Shown here: one piece after another, positions 1 to 9,639 of the stretch
Layout: each line of letters begins with the position of its first letter
Position numbering within the stretch: position 1 is the first letter of the stretch
Assembly (NCBI RefSeq): GCF_026262505.1
Contig: NC_067208.1
Span: 18,361,962-18,425,961, forward strand
DNA from: Trichomonas vaginalis G3
Lineage: Eukaryota; Parabasalia; Trichomonadida; Trichomonadidae
DNA: 64,000 bases
Direction of reading: 5' to 3'
Notes under the pieces: model-generated
What the model saw: the letters and a program-made list of their open reading frames with translations, nothing else
Database searches by the model: none
Told to the model about the DNA's origin: nothing
Program-made: the position numbers and the translations under genes

Positions 1-283
1 TGATTTTTGAGTGAACTCAAATTCATTTGACTTTGAGGGTTATAAGCTGTTCCGTCTGCAGCTCCACCATAGCCTGCCATTTTCGCTAAAAGTGCCGCTC
101 TTAAACCTCCACTCTGTGCACCAATAACTCGGTTTAAAAGCATAGGGTTGCTTGACATTTGTTGCAACATAGTGGGGTCATTCAGCATTTGTTGTTGCAA
201 CTGTTGTTGTGGTGTCAGTTTTACTATTGGATGTTTCAATGCTCTCTTCTCTTACGTATATTCTTACGTAGCTTACGTGGCAT
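1..283 (-). CDS. Maverick gene with a basic N-terminus, partial (runs off the left edge)
   Basis: The minus frame opens with ATG at 283-281 and stays open to base 1, giving 94 residues. It begins MPRKLRKNIRKRRALK, a dense basic tail that suggests binding to nucleic acid, as in virion core proteins. A Gln/Met-rich stretch follows (QQQLQQQMLNDPTMLQQM) and then a Gly/Ala-rich part (LLAKMAGYGGAADG). The composition suggests a minor virion or core protein, but I recognise no named family. It is the last gene before the element end and is preceded by the alternating repeat array. Confidence 0.55.
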
Positions 284-306
284 TTTAAGTGAAGTTAAAA
301 ACATTT

Positions 307-731
307 ACGATGAAGAAGTCTTGACAAAACATTTACGAAGAAATCATGAAAATTCATGAGGTGAGAAAACAGGTGAGAAAACGGGTGACATCTCACCTCT
401 TCACCTAAATTATATTTTTGGGTCATTTACGCTCATTACGATGAAATCATGACAAAACATTTTACGAAGAAGTCTTGACAAAACATTTACGAAGAAGTCT
501 TGACAAAACATTTACGAAGAAATCTTGACAAATTCAAGAGGGTAGAAAAGAGGTTAGAAAAGAGGTTATATCTAACCTTCTACCCTAAACATTATTTTTG
601 TCTGATTTTACGAAGAAGTCTTGACAAAACATTTACGAAGAAGTCTTGACAAAACATTTACGAAGAAGTCTTGACAAAACATTTACGAAGAAGTCTTGAC
701 AAAACATTTACGAAGAAGTCTTGACAAAACA
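307..731. repeat. Alternating array of 25 bp tandem repeats and palindromic modules
   Basis: The 25 bp unit is TTGACAAAACATTTACGAA plus GAAGTC. About two copies lie at 307-357, four at 429-537 and five at 607-731. Between them sit two palindromic modules at 358-420 and 538-600. The first module uses the word GGTGAG with its complement CTCACC, the second GGTTAG with CTAACC. The same two building blocks recur at 14238-14455 and 23896-24498. The array lies between the last gene and the terminus and encodes nothing convincing. A role in replication or transcription is only a guess. Confidence 0.85.
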
Positions 732-794
732 TGAAAACATATATAATTTGTGAAAAGCTCCTGGAAGACCTCCGAATAAAAACTTCATTTATGT

Positions 795-930
795 GGGCTA
801 GAAGGCACGAAGTGCCTGGAAGGTCACCCCAAGAAAAAAAAAACTTCATTATACTCATTCATCCTCAGGGCTAGAAGGCACGAAGTGCCTGGAAGCCCCA
901 CTACCTTTTTTTTTTTTTTTTTTTTTTTTG
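795..930. repeat. Maverick terminal hairpins and T run
   Basis: Two copies of a hairpin occur. The first, at 795-830, has GGCAC-GAA-GTGCC as its core. The second, at 868-899, has the same core with outer arms GGGCT and AGCCC. The element then ends CCCCACTACCT at 906, and 24 T (906-929) follow. The doubled hairpin suggests a duplicated or extended terminus. The same structure closes the other element at 33766-33805. Confidence 0.7.
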
Positions 931-1490
931 TGTTATAGACCGAAAATAGATTTTTTCGGTTTTCTCTTCAAATAATTGAAAGAATGATACTATTATAGGT
1001 TTATTATATTATATAGCATATAATCATGCTATAGCCGAAAATTATAAGTTTTGAGAAGAGTGAATATAACACAAATAAATTTGAAAGTAAGTTAAATTGC
1101 TTGTTGTTTTTAATAGCTATTTAATGAGAAATCCAATATTGCAAAATTCAAATTGAATGATTGAAAGAACAGAAAAAGTCATTCTTTTCAATTTCGAATA
1201 TGTTTCATTGTATTTATAATTATATGGCAAATAAGATATTTAAACTTGATTTTTGAAACAAAATTCACAAAATTGAATAAATTCAAATAATTTTTATTCA
1301 AAAATAAACTAGTTATTTGAGTTTATTACTAATTATCTATTCAAACTACAAAGTTTGTAATTTAAAATATTTTGTGAGATCAGATTGAATTAATTCAAGG
1401 TTCTTTTCAATTAATATGAATGACCATATTACGCATTTTCGAACATTCTAAACCAAATATATAAAAATGGGAGACGAATGTTAAATTTGC
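931..1490. other. AT-rich stretch without a gene
   Basis: No credible coding frame, RNA gene or transposon feature was seen. The sequence is AT-rich with short imperfect repeats around CAAATAATT and TTGAA. It is probably host intergenic DNA beside the Maverick insertion. Confidence 0.5.
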
Positions 1491-1713
1491 TAGACATAAA
1501 GAAGTTGTTTACCGAGTTTTAGCTCTTATCTCTAACAAAAAATTAATTTTTAAAAAAAAGACCGAATACGTTTCACAGCGAGAAAAAATAAAAGGCAAGA
1601 TAGAATTTTCTAGACATAAAGAAGTTGTTTACCGAGTTTTAGCTCTTATCTCTAACAAAAAATTAATTTTTAAAAAAAAGACCGAATACGTTTCACAGCG
1701 AGAAAAAAAATAA
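1491..1713. repeat. 120 bp tandem duplication
   Basis: The sequence starting TAGACATAAAGAAGTTG at 1491 recurs at 1611, a period of exactly 120 bp. The second copy stays essentially identical for about 100 bases, up to the A-rich stretch after CACAGCGAG. The near-perfect identity points to a recent event. The unit is non-coding as far as I can see. Confidence 0.9.
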
Positions 1714-1891
1714 AACTGTACACTGATTTTCATTTTCATTTCCAGTCACTTTACTTATTATTTTTTCTTTTTTTCATTTTAATTATAAATTATTTCGTAA
1801 TACGTTTATTTACGTTACCATTTTCTTTATTCTTTTGAATTCCATACTAGACACTTATAGAATATTTTGATTGTCAACGTACTTCATTAAA

Positions 1892-2465
1892 ATGAATCCT
1901 TACAAAGGGTATGTCGATCGAATTTACCTAATTGGTATTTCCAATCAGATTGAAGAAGGTAAAATGACATGGGAAGAAGCTTGCACCCATGTTCCCATCG
2001 CCCCAACCCTTCAAACAAATGATTTCAAATATTTAGATGTTTCAAAATCTTTTTTACAAAATCAATTTAGCTTACAGAATATCCCATTGCCTAAAGGCAA
2101 GAAAGGTCGTAGGGTCAATCCCTACGACCAAATCAAAGCTCTTGCTGTGATACATGACCACTGGGCCTTTCCCTGTGGTCAAACAAAACAATGGAAACGT
2201 TTGAAATTACAACAAATTGATGTATCTTATAGAGAAGTACGCAGATACTTCAAAGAAAATCATTTCACCAAGACGCGATTAGAGCATGCCGGGCCAGAAA
2301 CAGCAGTAAGATATTGGGCGCTTTCACCCAATCTTATCTGGCACGCAGATGTTCATTATTTTAGGGGTGTTCGTGGCCAGTATATTTATGGCATAATCGA
2401 CGATAGTTAGTATACAATTATTGGGTACGGCGGCACTGCGTTCCACCTTACCCAATACTTGTGAA
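1892..2465 (+). pseudogene. rve-type (DDE) integrase remnant of a transposable element
   Basis: The frame begins with ATG at 1892. It shows an integrase-like lead into the catalytic core: LIWHADVHYF carries the first catalytic Asp, and YIYGIIDDS resembles the second core strand. The rest of the core is not present as an intact gene, so this is a broken remnant. The family is an integrase/transposase of retroviral fold, distinct from the two Maverick integrases in this window. It may be the locus that the neighbouring Maverick landed in. I cannot tell which class of element it belonged to. Confidence 0.6.
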
Positions 2466-2501
2466 TTTGACACTTTACAAAACCGTCTGACACATAAATG
2501 A

Positions 2502-2585
2502 CTTCACTAACGAACTCACTAATGTAAAAAATAAACGTTCTCACTATCGTTCTCACTAACGACTTCACTAATGTTCTCATAAATT
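2502..2585. repeat. Iteron-like 12 bp repeats
   Basis: About six variants of GTTCTCACTAAC follow one another (GACTTCACTAAC, GAACTCACTAAT, GTTCTCACTATC and so on). They lie just past the 3' end of the minus-strand gene at 2577. Similar short repeats of TGACCTCATTCA lie at 7010-7095 after the polymerase gene. Because they sit beyond gene ends, they may be part of the 3' regions; a replication role is possible but unsupported. Confidence 0.6.
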
Positions 2586-2990
2586 TTCCTCAATATCTTC
2601 ATCATCAGTGTTAACCCTATTGTAGTCATACTTGAAGCCATAAACTTTCTCTAACTTCTTAACGTACAATTTACATAACTTACCTTCGTCATCGTATGGT
2701 TTAATGATATAACTATTTCTATCTTTATACACAGTCAATGAAAAGTCAACTGGTCTCGGATGTATTTGAAAGAACATGTTATGCTCAGGAAGGAAGAATA
2801 AATGTTTAAATGTATGTTTGTTATATTTTTGATTTGTATGAGTTGCTTTTGTTCTGTCATTTATATAAAAATAAATAAAAATAAAATAAAAAATAAACTT
2901 AAAAATTAATGATATCACCACCCTCACACGTATGAAAACATCCATAAATTTAGGTGAAGTGGTGAGATCTACCTCTTTCACCTCTTTCAC
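2577..2990 (-). CDS. Small Maverick protein of unknown function
   Basis: The open frame is 137 residues long, but its middle (about 2860-2920) is the T-rich sequence that elsewhere in this element lies upstream of genes. The real product may therefore be only the C-terminal part, from MFFQIHPRPVDFS to an acidic tail (NTDDEDIEENL). That part has alternating charged and aromatic residues (LCKLYVKKLEKVYGFKYDY). No known domain is recognised. It is the first gene inside the left edge of block A. Confidence 0.35.
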   Translation of the reverse strand: MKEVKEVDLTTSPKFMDVFIRVRVVISLIFKFIFYFIFIYFYINDRTKATHTNQKYNKHTFKHLFFLPEHNMFFQIHPRPVDFSLTVYKDRNSYIIKPYDDEGKLCKLYVKKLEKVYGFKYDYNRVNTDDEDIEENL

Positions 2991-3289
2991 CCTGTTGAAT
3001 TCATTGCTTTATAACTCTCTTCCTTTCTCCAACTCTTCTAACTTCTTCTTAAGTTCAGCAATGTTGTCCTCATGAAGTTTAATCTTTCTCAAATTCCTTC
3101 TCTATCTAATGGTTGCTTTATCTTTCTAAACTGAACTCTACCATCCTTCATAGTATGAATGTAAAAACCTTCTGGAATAGTTCCTGATTTAATGTATTCT
3201 ACCAAAAACTTTTGTTTCATTGCTTCAGTGACTTTAGTTCATTTCAATCAAATAAAAATTTTAATATTAAATAAAAATAACGTTATTTT

Positions 3290-3747
3290 TTCAGTAAGGA
3301 AACGCAGGAGTTTTACGATTTATTTGAGGAGTAGGTTCTGGTTTAAATGTTGGAGTCGGTTTAGGAGTTGACTTTTGAACAGGAGTTTGTACTTCCATAG
3401 GTTCAGGAGTCATTGAAGGTTTTGCTTGTGAAGGCGTTGGTTTTGGCGAAGGTTTGGAGTTTGTTTAACTTCAGCTACTTCAGTATTATTTACAACATTT
3501 GCTTTATTTCTTTTCAACATCATAACTGCTCCTGCTGTAGCTAGCAAACCTAGTGGGAGACCATATTTATATAAGGACTTGACCAAATGCTATTTTTGAC
3601 AGGAGCTGGTGGAACACCTAACCTTGGTGAGACTGCTCTTTGCCATTGTGCAGCTCGTAAGAAATATTCAATAGGTGCTCCATAATCGTTTGGTAAAGTT
3701 TGTTTCATAGATGGTGAAGGTTCACGAGAGCTTGATGAAGAACTCAT
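3290..3747 (-). pseudogene. Broken Maverick gene with a Pro/Gln-rich part
   Basis: The N-terminal part starts at 3747 and is Ser/Pro-rich (MSSSSSSREPSPSMKQ). Downstream, the DNA codes for repeated Pro, Lys and Gln in a low-complexity linker and probably one hydrophobic stretch. The gene is broken, with roughly two breaks. It sits directly downstream of the capsid region, so a minor virion protein is a reasonable guess, with no family recognised. Confidence 0.4.
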
Positions 3748-3824
3748 TTATAAGCTTTAAAAATAAACGTTCATCCTTTATTCCTCACTGTCGTCCGTAG
3801 CTAAGTTATAGTCATCTAATCTTA

Positions 3825-5338
3825 TTATGGGATGCCATTAGCACGCACCTGAATGGCAAAGCAACAATCCCTCATAAATCCAATAAGTGGCTTTGGTACA
3901 TTTTCAGTTGCTAGTTCAATAGGTCCTTTAACAGACAATTTGTATGTTATTGGAGCAGTAGATGTTTGACCTTGCTGGAAGCAAAAGTCCACTTCTGTTG
4001 GAAAACCACATAAGAAATGTGTGTTGTCATAGCTATCCCATTTATGTTCCACACTACCATCATCCACCAATGACCTCATAACATCTTCATTAAATCCTAT
4101 CATATCATTGTTTGTATTGCAGCGTTCGCAACCATTTCATAAAATACAGGTCCATATGATTTTTCAGGTTCTGCAGGCATATTTCCATAAGCTCCCATGG
4201 AAAGCTGAAGATATTTAAACTTAGGGTTCTCAAAATTAACATAATAGTTGTCTTTCTTTCTAAATAGTGCCCAAATACTTTTAACATTAATAGGCGTATA
4301 AGCTGCTGTAAATGTTGCACTTGAACTATCTGTATTCTTTGAGAATGAACCGTCCATAGGAATCCAATCCATAACTTTAACAGGAAAACATAAAGCCTCG
4401 TTTGTATAATGTTCTACAAGTTCTGTATAAATGTTAGGGTCTAAAGAGAATGACTTTGGATGAATGAAACATTCATTAAAATCCATCTTTGTTCGAAATA
4501 GTTGCTGGGTTACAGTTGTAATAGTAACTGTTCCACTAGCTTTACTGCCTTGTTATCATAGTGAATGGTTCATTCCATGGAACAAATTTATTTGTCGGTG
4601 GATTTGAATCTGAAGCAAATGCAACTTTAAGAGTTGGATTGAAAGCAATGATATCATTTACAGATATAGATGTGCATTGTAAGGCGTCGCTACTGAACTT
4701 TACTTTAAGCTGAATGTTTCCTGCAAAAGCTGGAATAAATCGAAATAGCTTCTAATGGAAGGAATCTTCTAACAGGAATTCTTAAACGAAGCTTAAAATC
4801 AAATGATTTTCCTGCTGTAATTGGACCTAACAATTTGTCCTGTTCTGCATGTTCCCGAATGACTCCATACATCTTCATGTCGAGTTTGAGAAAACATCTA
4901 CTTTCTTTTTGTTCGGTAGTTTGTGAGTTTGAAGTTATATATGCTTCTTTCTTGCCGTTGTCTTGAGAATATACGATACGACCATTTGCAAGGATTTGAT
5001 ATCCAGCAACTGCATAGAAAGCGTCATCGAAACCAATCCAAAATCCTGGTGGGTTTGTTTATTGGAACCTGAACCAATTTCTTTATCTACAATAAATTGA
5101 CCTTCCATTTTATACGTAATGAATGTATTGTAAAGGTCCAACATATTTTCACCAGGAGGTGAGAGATTGAATGTTACCATGTGTTATCTTTAGCAGTTCA
5201 GGTTGTGATGGAATCTTTGCGTCAGAATATTTTCTATTAGTGTCACCAATTTGAACTGCATGTCTATGATATCGAAATATGAGCGAATCTGATGAATATG
5301 CTCTGCTGAGTAAATTCGTTTAACTGTTCGTTCTGCAT
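3825..5338 (-). pseudogene. Probable Maverick major capsid protein region, broken
   Basis: A minus-strand gene of about 500 codons lies here. Segments such as MLDLYNTFITYKMEGQF, NYYVNFENPKFKYLQLSMG and HFLCGFPTEVDFCFQQG have the beta-strand-rich look of a double jelly-roll capsid protein. Its size and its position between small virion-type genes and a penton-like gene agree with the usual layout of Polintons. It is broken, with several breaks. The assignment rests on size, position and sequence character, because I cannot run a profile search. Confidence 0.5.
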
Positions 5339-5365
5339 GTCTTTGATTCGGATAAAAATATCTAT

Positions 5366-5800
5366 TTACTTCATTATTCTCACTCTTCTTCTTGGCATTC
5401 GTGGTGGAAGTTGTTTCTTGACATTTTCAATGAACTGTACATTCTCTTTTGTCTCAACTTCTTTCACTGGTGGGTCAGGGTTCTTTGACTCGGTTTGTTT
5501 TTCAATGAAATTCACGAACTTTGCAATAAGCTCTTGGTTCGTTATTGAAAGTACATCTGGCTTCTTTTCTTCTGGTTCTTTTGGTGGCTCAGTTTGAACA
5601 GAAGGCTTAACATGGACTTCGTGGACTTCACCCTTGCCATGCACCTTAATATTGTCGCTCTCTGCATTCGCTAATGGAACCTTTCTTTTTCTTACGTATA
5701 TTTTACCATCTTTACTCTGACTTACATAATAGAAAGGATGTTGTATTCCTCTTGCGTCATTTAATATAATAGACTCTCGCTCTGATTTTGACAAGCTCAT
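5366..5800 (-). CDS. Maverick protein with basic N-terminal domain and acidic linker, unknown
   Basis: This is a complete frame of 144 residues starting MSLSKSERESIILNDARG. The N-terminal 45 residues hold a short pattern (NDARGIQHPFYYVSQSKDG then IYVRKRKV) that recurs in a decayed gene at 27606-27794 (SARSGNTNPNYKV then ASISKRNR), so it is a small family. A Pro/Glu/Lys-rich linker follows, and the protein ends very basic (PPRMPRRRVRIMK). The basic tail suggests DNA binding or packaging. It lies directly upstream of the capsid gene on the same strand, and a plus-strand gene diverges from it 45 bases away. Confidence 0.55.
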   Translation of the reverse strand: MSLSKSERESIILNDARGIQHPFYYVSQSKDGKIYVRKRKVPLANAESDNIKVHGKGEVHEVHVKPSVQTEPPKEPEEKKPDVLSITNQELIAKFVNFIEKQTESKNPDPPVKEVETKENVQFIENVKKQLPPRMPRRRVRIMK

Positions 5801-5845
5801 TTTACATCGGTTAAAGTTTTAATTTTGTTTTTTATCTGCAGTCAA

Positions 5846-6103
5846 ATGACTCACAGTCATATGGACAAGACCCAAGGGGTCATAGATGTTGAAGCATTGA
5901 AGAAAGAAATTCGCGAGCAAATTTTATCCGAACTGAAGGAACAAAAACAAGAACAAAAGCCAGAGAGACCAAAGAGAAAACTTAGTGAAAAACAACTTGC
6001 TGCATTAGCTGCTGGAAGACAAAAGAACCCACGTTTGCTGGCGAAGAAAGCTAGAGAAGAAGCAAAAGCAAAAGCTAAAGAAGCTGAAGCAAAGAAAGAG
6101 TAA
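5846..6103 (+). CDS. Small basic, Lys/Ala-rich Maverick protein
   Basis: It is 85 residues from the ATG at 5846. An N-terminal coiled-coil-like helix (ALKKEIREQILSELKEQ) is followed by a basic segment (RPKRKLSEKQLAALAAGRQ) and an Ala/Lys/Glu repeat tail (AREEAKAKAKEAEAKKE). The charge and helical repeats suggest a DNA- or RNA-binding accessory protein, perhaps a virion core protein. It starts a short plus-strand pair with the penton-like gene 25 bases downstream, opposite in direction to most genes of the element. Confidence 0.55.
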   Translation: MTHSHMDKTQGVIDVEALKKEIREQILSELKEQKQEQKPERPKRKLSEKQLAALAAGRQKNPRLLAKKAREEAKAKAKEAEAKKE

Positions 6104-6127
6104 ATGGTTTATTTTTATCCGAATTAA

Positions 6128-6984
6128 ATGTATAGACAAATACCTTTAACTGTTGCGTTCAGTAGTGAAAACCCTGACGTCAAAATAAAGGGGAACAGAG
6201 TAACGTTTAAGTTTCCAACAGACTGGATTGTGAACATAATGAAGAGAAGTACATTGGCATAACATCTATGTATATAACACGTGCTTTCAGAAAGGTTGAC
6301 TTTATACTTCAAGTCGAGATAGAAAATGACGAACAGTCTTTAAGCGCCCAAAACATTCACATATACAAATACTTTAAAGACGATACAACATTGTTGCAAT
6401 GTATGATTTCATTTAATGAGATGTTCGAGAAAAAGTTCAACATTGAAGTACAAACTTTACAGCCTTTACGTGAGTTTCTTGCACAACTGAAAGAAGAAGG
6501 TAGTCGGCCACAACTTATAGACTTTCATTATGAATTTAATGAAAATGAAGATGGAACACATGACTGTCATTTTGTTATATATTCACCATTCAATGAAGTA
6601 GCTAAAAAGAAAAAAAATCCATTACGTATAAGATTTCAAATCTCTGAACCCAATGAAGACTTCAAGAATGTTTTCAATTATGATGCAATGCTTCCGAGGA
6701 AAAATGAATTTTCAAAGATTGTAACACCTGGCATTTGGGATAGAAAGCAAGCTATATTATATTCAAACTTAAGTAAGGGAGTTGAAAATGAGTTCATTGG
6801 TCATACAAGAACTTCACCACTTCCTAACCCTAAATACTATAAATTAACTGGCTTCAATCGTGAGTTTTGGATAGACATGTTCTCCACTCATGACCATAAA
6901 TGTCCAGTGTTCTTGCCTCCAGATGGGAAGGACTGTCTCTACATTGAAACACAACTCTTAAACTCTACCATCGCAGTATTGTAA
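6128..6984 (+). pseudogene. Penton-like minor capsid candidate, copy 1, broken
   Basis: About 285 codons beginning MYRQIPLTVAFSSENPD. It is related to the genes at 25700-26573 (minus) and 31204-32048 (plus). Shared features in the same order are an F-x-F-P/D-Y-P followed by W near residue 30, then IG and FR or TRAFRK, an NVF-x-x-DA motif after the middle, and a Leu/Ile-rich ending (CLYIETQLL here, FYLELSFIYN in the others). Size and position next to the capsid gene fit the single jelly-roll minor capsid protein of Polintons. That is inference. The gene has about one break. Confidence 0.45.
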
Positions 6985-7009
6985 AATCTACACTAGCTTT
7001 ATTTTTATC

Positions 7010-7095
7010 ACGAATGACCTTATTGCTGACAAAAATAAATGACCTCATTCATGACCTCATTCATGACCTCATTGCTGACAAAAATAAATGACCTC
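7010..7095. repeat. Short repeats of TGACCTCATTCA beyond the polymerase gene
   Basis: At least four copies of a 12 bp word, mixed with GCTGACAAAAATAAA, lie between the convergent ends of the penton-like gene and the polymerase gene. The word GACAAAAATAAATGACC occurs twice. It resembles the iteron-like set at 2502-2585 in position and unit length. Confidence 0.6.
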
Positions 7096-9361
7096 AGAAC
7101 TTCAACTTACGAATAAAGCTTGTTTTAGTCGTTATTGAGAAGTTAAACTTTTCAGCAAAGCAAGGACTAGAAGACTTACATAAGTCAAATCCAATCTCTT
7201 GACCGTCATGAAGTGCTTTGTAAAGTTTCATTAAACTGAACTCAGAGTCTTTGTCATATGTTCCTTGCGGAACCATTAAACCTTTATCTTCATCATAGAA
7301 ACACTGAACAGAGTCAGGAAACATTTCATTAGCGGTTAAAGCAATAACATCTTGCTTCACGCCTTTCATTCTGCAGTGAAATGCAACTTCATTTAAATCA
7401 TTCGTGAGTAAGTCTATGTAAGTCTTCTTTCCACAAAATATTGACTTGTATGCTAAACTTTGTTTTCCAGGTGTTATTTCTGCGAAGTCACTATGAAACT
7501 GACCAAGGTTTTTACCAATGAGAACTCTTCCATAACGTTTCTCAAACTCTTCAGCTAAACGAGGGATATCTTCATTGTAGAGATGCATACTGTCGGTATC
7601 GCTATAAAAGATGTCCATTCCTAAGTCCTCAGCAGTACAGAATACTTCACACATTATTCTCTTCGACATTGATAGAATGTTAACACCTAAGGGGCAGAAG
7701 TTAAAGTGTCTGCAAATGCTTTTCGTTAGCTTGAAAATAGTTTTATCTGAACCATCCAAACCTTCGAACTTCACTATATGGTTGTAGTTTCTGATGGCAT
7801 ATCTTATAGCATCTTTGTCATCTACTATGGTTATTTTTGACTCAATAGGAGATAGAATAGTTTTGCCATAAATACTGTTCAGAATGAGCTTTATATTTTC
7901 TTGCAAAGGATTTCCTTCTTTCTTATACTTTAACCTTAACTCAAACAACTTCTTTACTTCATCTCTTATTCTAATATCTCTGTTTCCATCGTAATAGTAT
8001 CCTTGCAACACTTCACATTTGACACCTTGATATTTTATGAGGTCTTGTAATGTTATATGGTCAACATACATTAAACAGCAAGTGTTTGAACTTCTGGGAA
8101 CGTTAAGTTCTGGATTTAGTTCAGGGTCACAAACTATTAAAGGAAAGTGTCTATGTATTCCAATCTCTGTTATCTTAATGAGAACAAAGAAGCCAGACAT
8201 AAACTTTTCACCAATGGGTTCCTTTTGGTCGTCATCGAATAAATGTCTCATGAGATACTCTGTGCTTAGCATCTCATCCTTCATAACCTTTGGAATTCCT
8301 TCTAAAGTATAAAGTCTTGCTATAGCTGATGGATATAATGAAACAGCGTCGAAGTCAGCAATGAGTTTCTTTTCGCTCTTTTGTTTCATGTTATCTGACA
8401 ACATACATCTTCCACCTTGAATACAGCGTGAAATAAATTCTCTTGGTTTATTTGAGAGGTCATAAAGATTTCCATTCGGGAAGTATACTCTGTTCTCAAA
8501 CAATTTGTTAGCAATAGAACAAATACTAACGTAGTCATAAACGTTTAAATCAAATTCTTTCAATAAGTCATTGCGGAACTTAACAAAACCTTCTCTTAAA
8601 ATTCTTACATCTTGTTTGCAATAAAACGTGCTATATTTTTCTAAGTCGAAGTGGTTCTCATCTATTCTGCAACCTTTGATGGAATCTATGTTTTTCATGA
8701 ATGTATCTGCATCCCGGATAAACTTACAAGCTTCAGAAATGACACCAGTTCTGTTGTCATTTGCTAACAAAGTACTGCTGTAGTAGTTATATGGAAATAC
8801 TTCTTTCGGTCCTGTTTGTAAGTTAAACATAGCAGGAAATAGTTTAAGCTTCTTATTTATAACACTGTAAGAGTCTTTTATAATAATTGCCCGTCCTTTA
8901 TATAAACCAGTTATTTGCATTGTTCGTGAACCTTTAATGATGGGAGTTCTTTTCACTTCTGTCATGTGTCTTAAGATGAAGTTTATATCATAACTGAGGT
9001 TATGGAAATATATTAAACTCTTGTCAGGAAGTCGTTCCAAAAATTCTGTTGCACAGTTCTGACCCCATATGCTTTCACTCACTGAACCATCTTCACTGTC
9101 ATAACAGATGTTAAAAGCTTTATGAAAGCCATCGGTACTGCACTCAAAGTCAGCAAAGAAAACATGCTCAGGAATGAACTTACATTTAGCTTTATTTACT
9201 TCTTTTGACTCTGCTTTCTTCTTCAGTTGTACACAATACTTTGGAGCATATGTCAAATCTTTAAATGGTGCAAGGTTCTGTTTATATAAGTCAGTCGTAT
9301 ATGTGAAAAGTTCTCCATAAGAAATAGGTTCGAAATATTTGCACTCCCACAATGTTTTCAT
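7094..9361 (-). CDS. polB: Protein-primed family B DNA polymerase of the Maverick
   Basis: 755 residues, open throughout. Exonuclease motifs are visible in order: ADFECS (Exo I), HNLSYDINF (Exo II) and YCKQDVRILREG (Exo III). The polymerase motifs follow: DFDAVSLYPSAI (motif A), LILNSIYGKT (motif B) and YSDTDSMH (motif C with DTD). This is the organellar/viral type (DNA_pol_B_2), which starts synthesis from a terminal protein and copies the element. The two minus-strand frames just upstream (9397-9639 and 9614-10942) are probably the N-terminal part of the same gene region, which is then broken, with about two breaks. The polymerase core itself looks whole. Confidence 0.95.
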   Translation of the reverse strand: MKTLWECKYFEPISYGELFTYTTDLYKQNLAPFKDLTYAPKYCVQLKKKAESKEVNKAKCKFIPEHVFFADFECSTDGFHKAFNICYDSEDGSVSESIWGQNCATEFLERLPDKSLIYFHNLSYDINFILRHMTEVKRTPIIKGSRTMQITGLYKGRAIIIKDSYSVINKKLKLFPAMFNLQTGPKEVFPYNYYSSTLLANDNRTGVISEACKFIRDADTFMKNIDSIKGCRIDENHFDLEKYSTFYCKQDVRILREGFVKFRNDLLKEFDLNVYDYVSICSIANKLFENRVYFPNGNLYDLSNKPREFISRCIQGGRCMLSDNMKQKSEKKLIADFDAVSLYPSAIARLYTLEGIPKVMKDEMLSTEYLMRHLFDDDQKEPIGEKFMSGFFVLIKITEIGIHRHFPLIVCDPELNPELNVPRSSNTCCLMYVDHITLQDLIKYQGVKCEVLQGYYYDGNRDIRIRDEVKKLFELRLKYKKEGNPLQENIKLILNSIYGKTILSPIESKITIVDDKDAIRYAIRNYNHIVKFEGLDGSDKTIFKLTKSICRHFNFCPLGVNILSMSKRIMCEVFCTAEDLGMDIFYSDTDSMHLYNEDIPRLAEEFEKRYGRVLIGKNLGQFHSDFAEITPGKQSLAYKSIFCGKKTYIDLLTNDLNEVAFHCRMKGVKQDVIALTANEMFPDSVQCFYDEDKGLMVPQGTYDKDSEFSLMKLYKALHDGQEIGFDLCKSSSPCFAEKFNFSITTKTSFIRKLKF

Positions 9362-9396
9362 AACATCCCATAGCGGTGTAGTTCTATCATAACGAA

Positions 9397-9639
9397 CTAC
9401 ATATTTTTCTCTCTCTTTGTATATATTTTCATCTGTTTCTCAATGTTCATTCCACCACACTCCTTCAAGATTTCTATATAGTTGCGAATGAAATATGTTG
9501 TCATTGGTAATCTTTCGTTTAGCATGTAGTGGTCTTCAACAAGAAGTAAGTCAATAGTTCGAACAGTTTTACATTCTTTTGGTATATATCTCTTTATTTC
9601 ATTATGTCTTGAGTCATTGAAAGTAACCAATGGTAACAT
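9397..9639 (-). CDS. Short frame of the polymerase region
   Basis: 80 residues (MLPLVTFNDSRHNEIKRYI at the start), lying between the polymerase core and the long upstream frame and overlapping the latter slightly. Its composition and position suggest it is part of the polymerase region and not a separate protein. No domain is recognised on its own. Confidence 0.4.
   Translation of the reverse strand: MLPLVTFNDSRHNEIKRYIPKECKTVRTIDLLLVEDHYMLNERLPMTTYFIRNYIEILKECGGMNIEKQMKIYTKREKNM

Larger units (their letters stand above)
1..906 (+). mobile_element. Right-hand end of a Maverick (Polinton) element, continuing left of the window
   Basis: This stretch holds the start of one minus-strand gene, a composite repeat array (307-731) and a terminal hairpin followed by a T run. 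The last 170 bases match, with differences, the terminus at 33690-33805, which closes a clear Maverick region. Both end in the same CCCCACTACCT followed by T. Only the end is in the window, so whether the element is whole cannot be judged. The termini are similar but not identical, so they come from different copies of one family. Confidence 0.7.

Noticed and set aside
307-731. CRISPR array
   Set aside because: The units are contiguous 25 bp repeats without unique spacers, no cas genes exist, and the genome is eukaryotic.
2411-2460. Imperfect inverted repeat ATTGGGTA/TACCCAAT as a terminal repeat of the Maverick
   Set aside because: The stretch reads as a continuation of the integrase remnant, and it does not resemble the termini at 906 and 33805.
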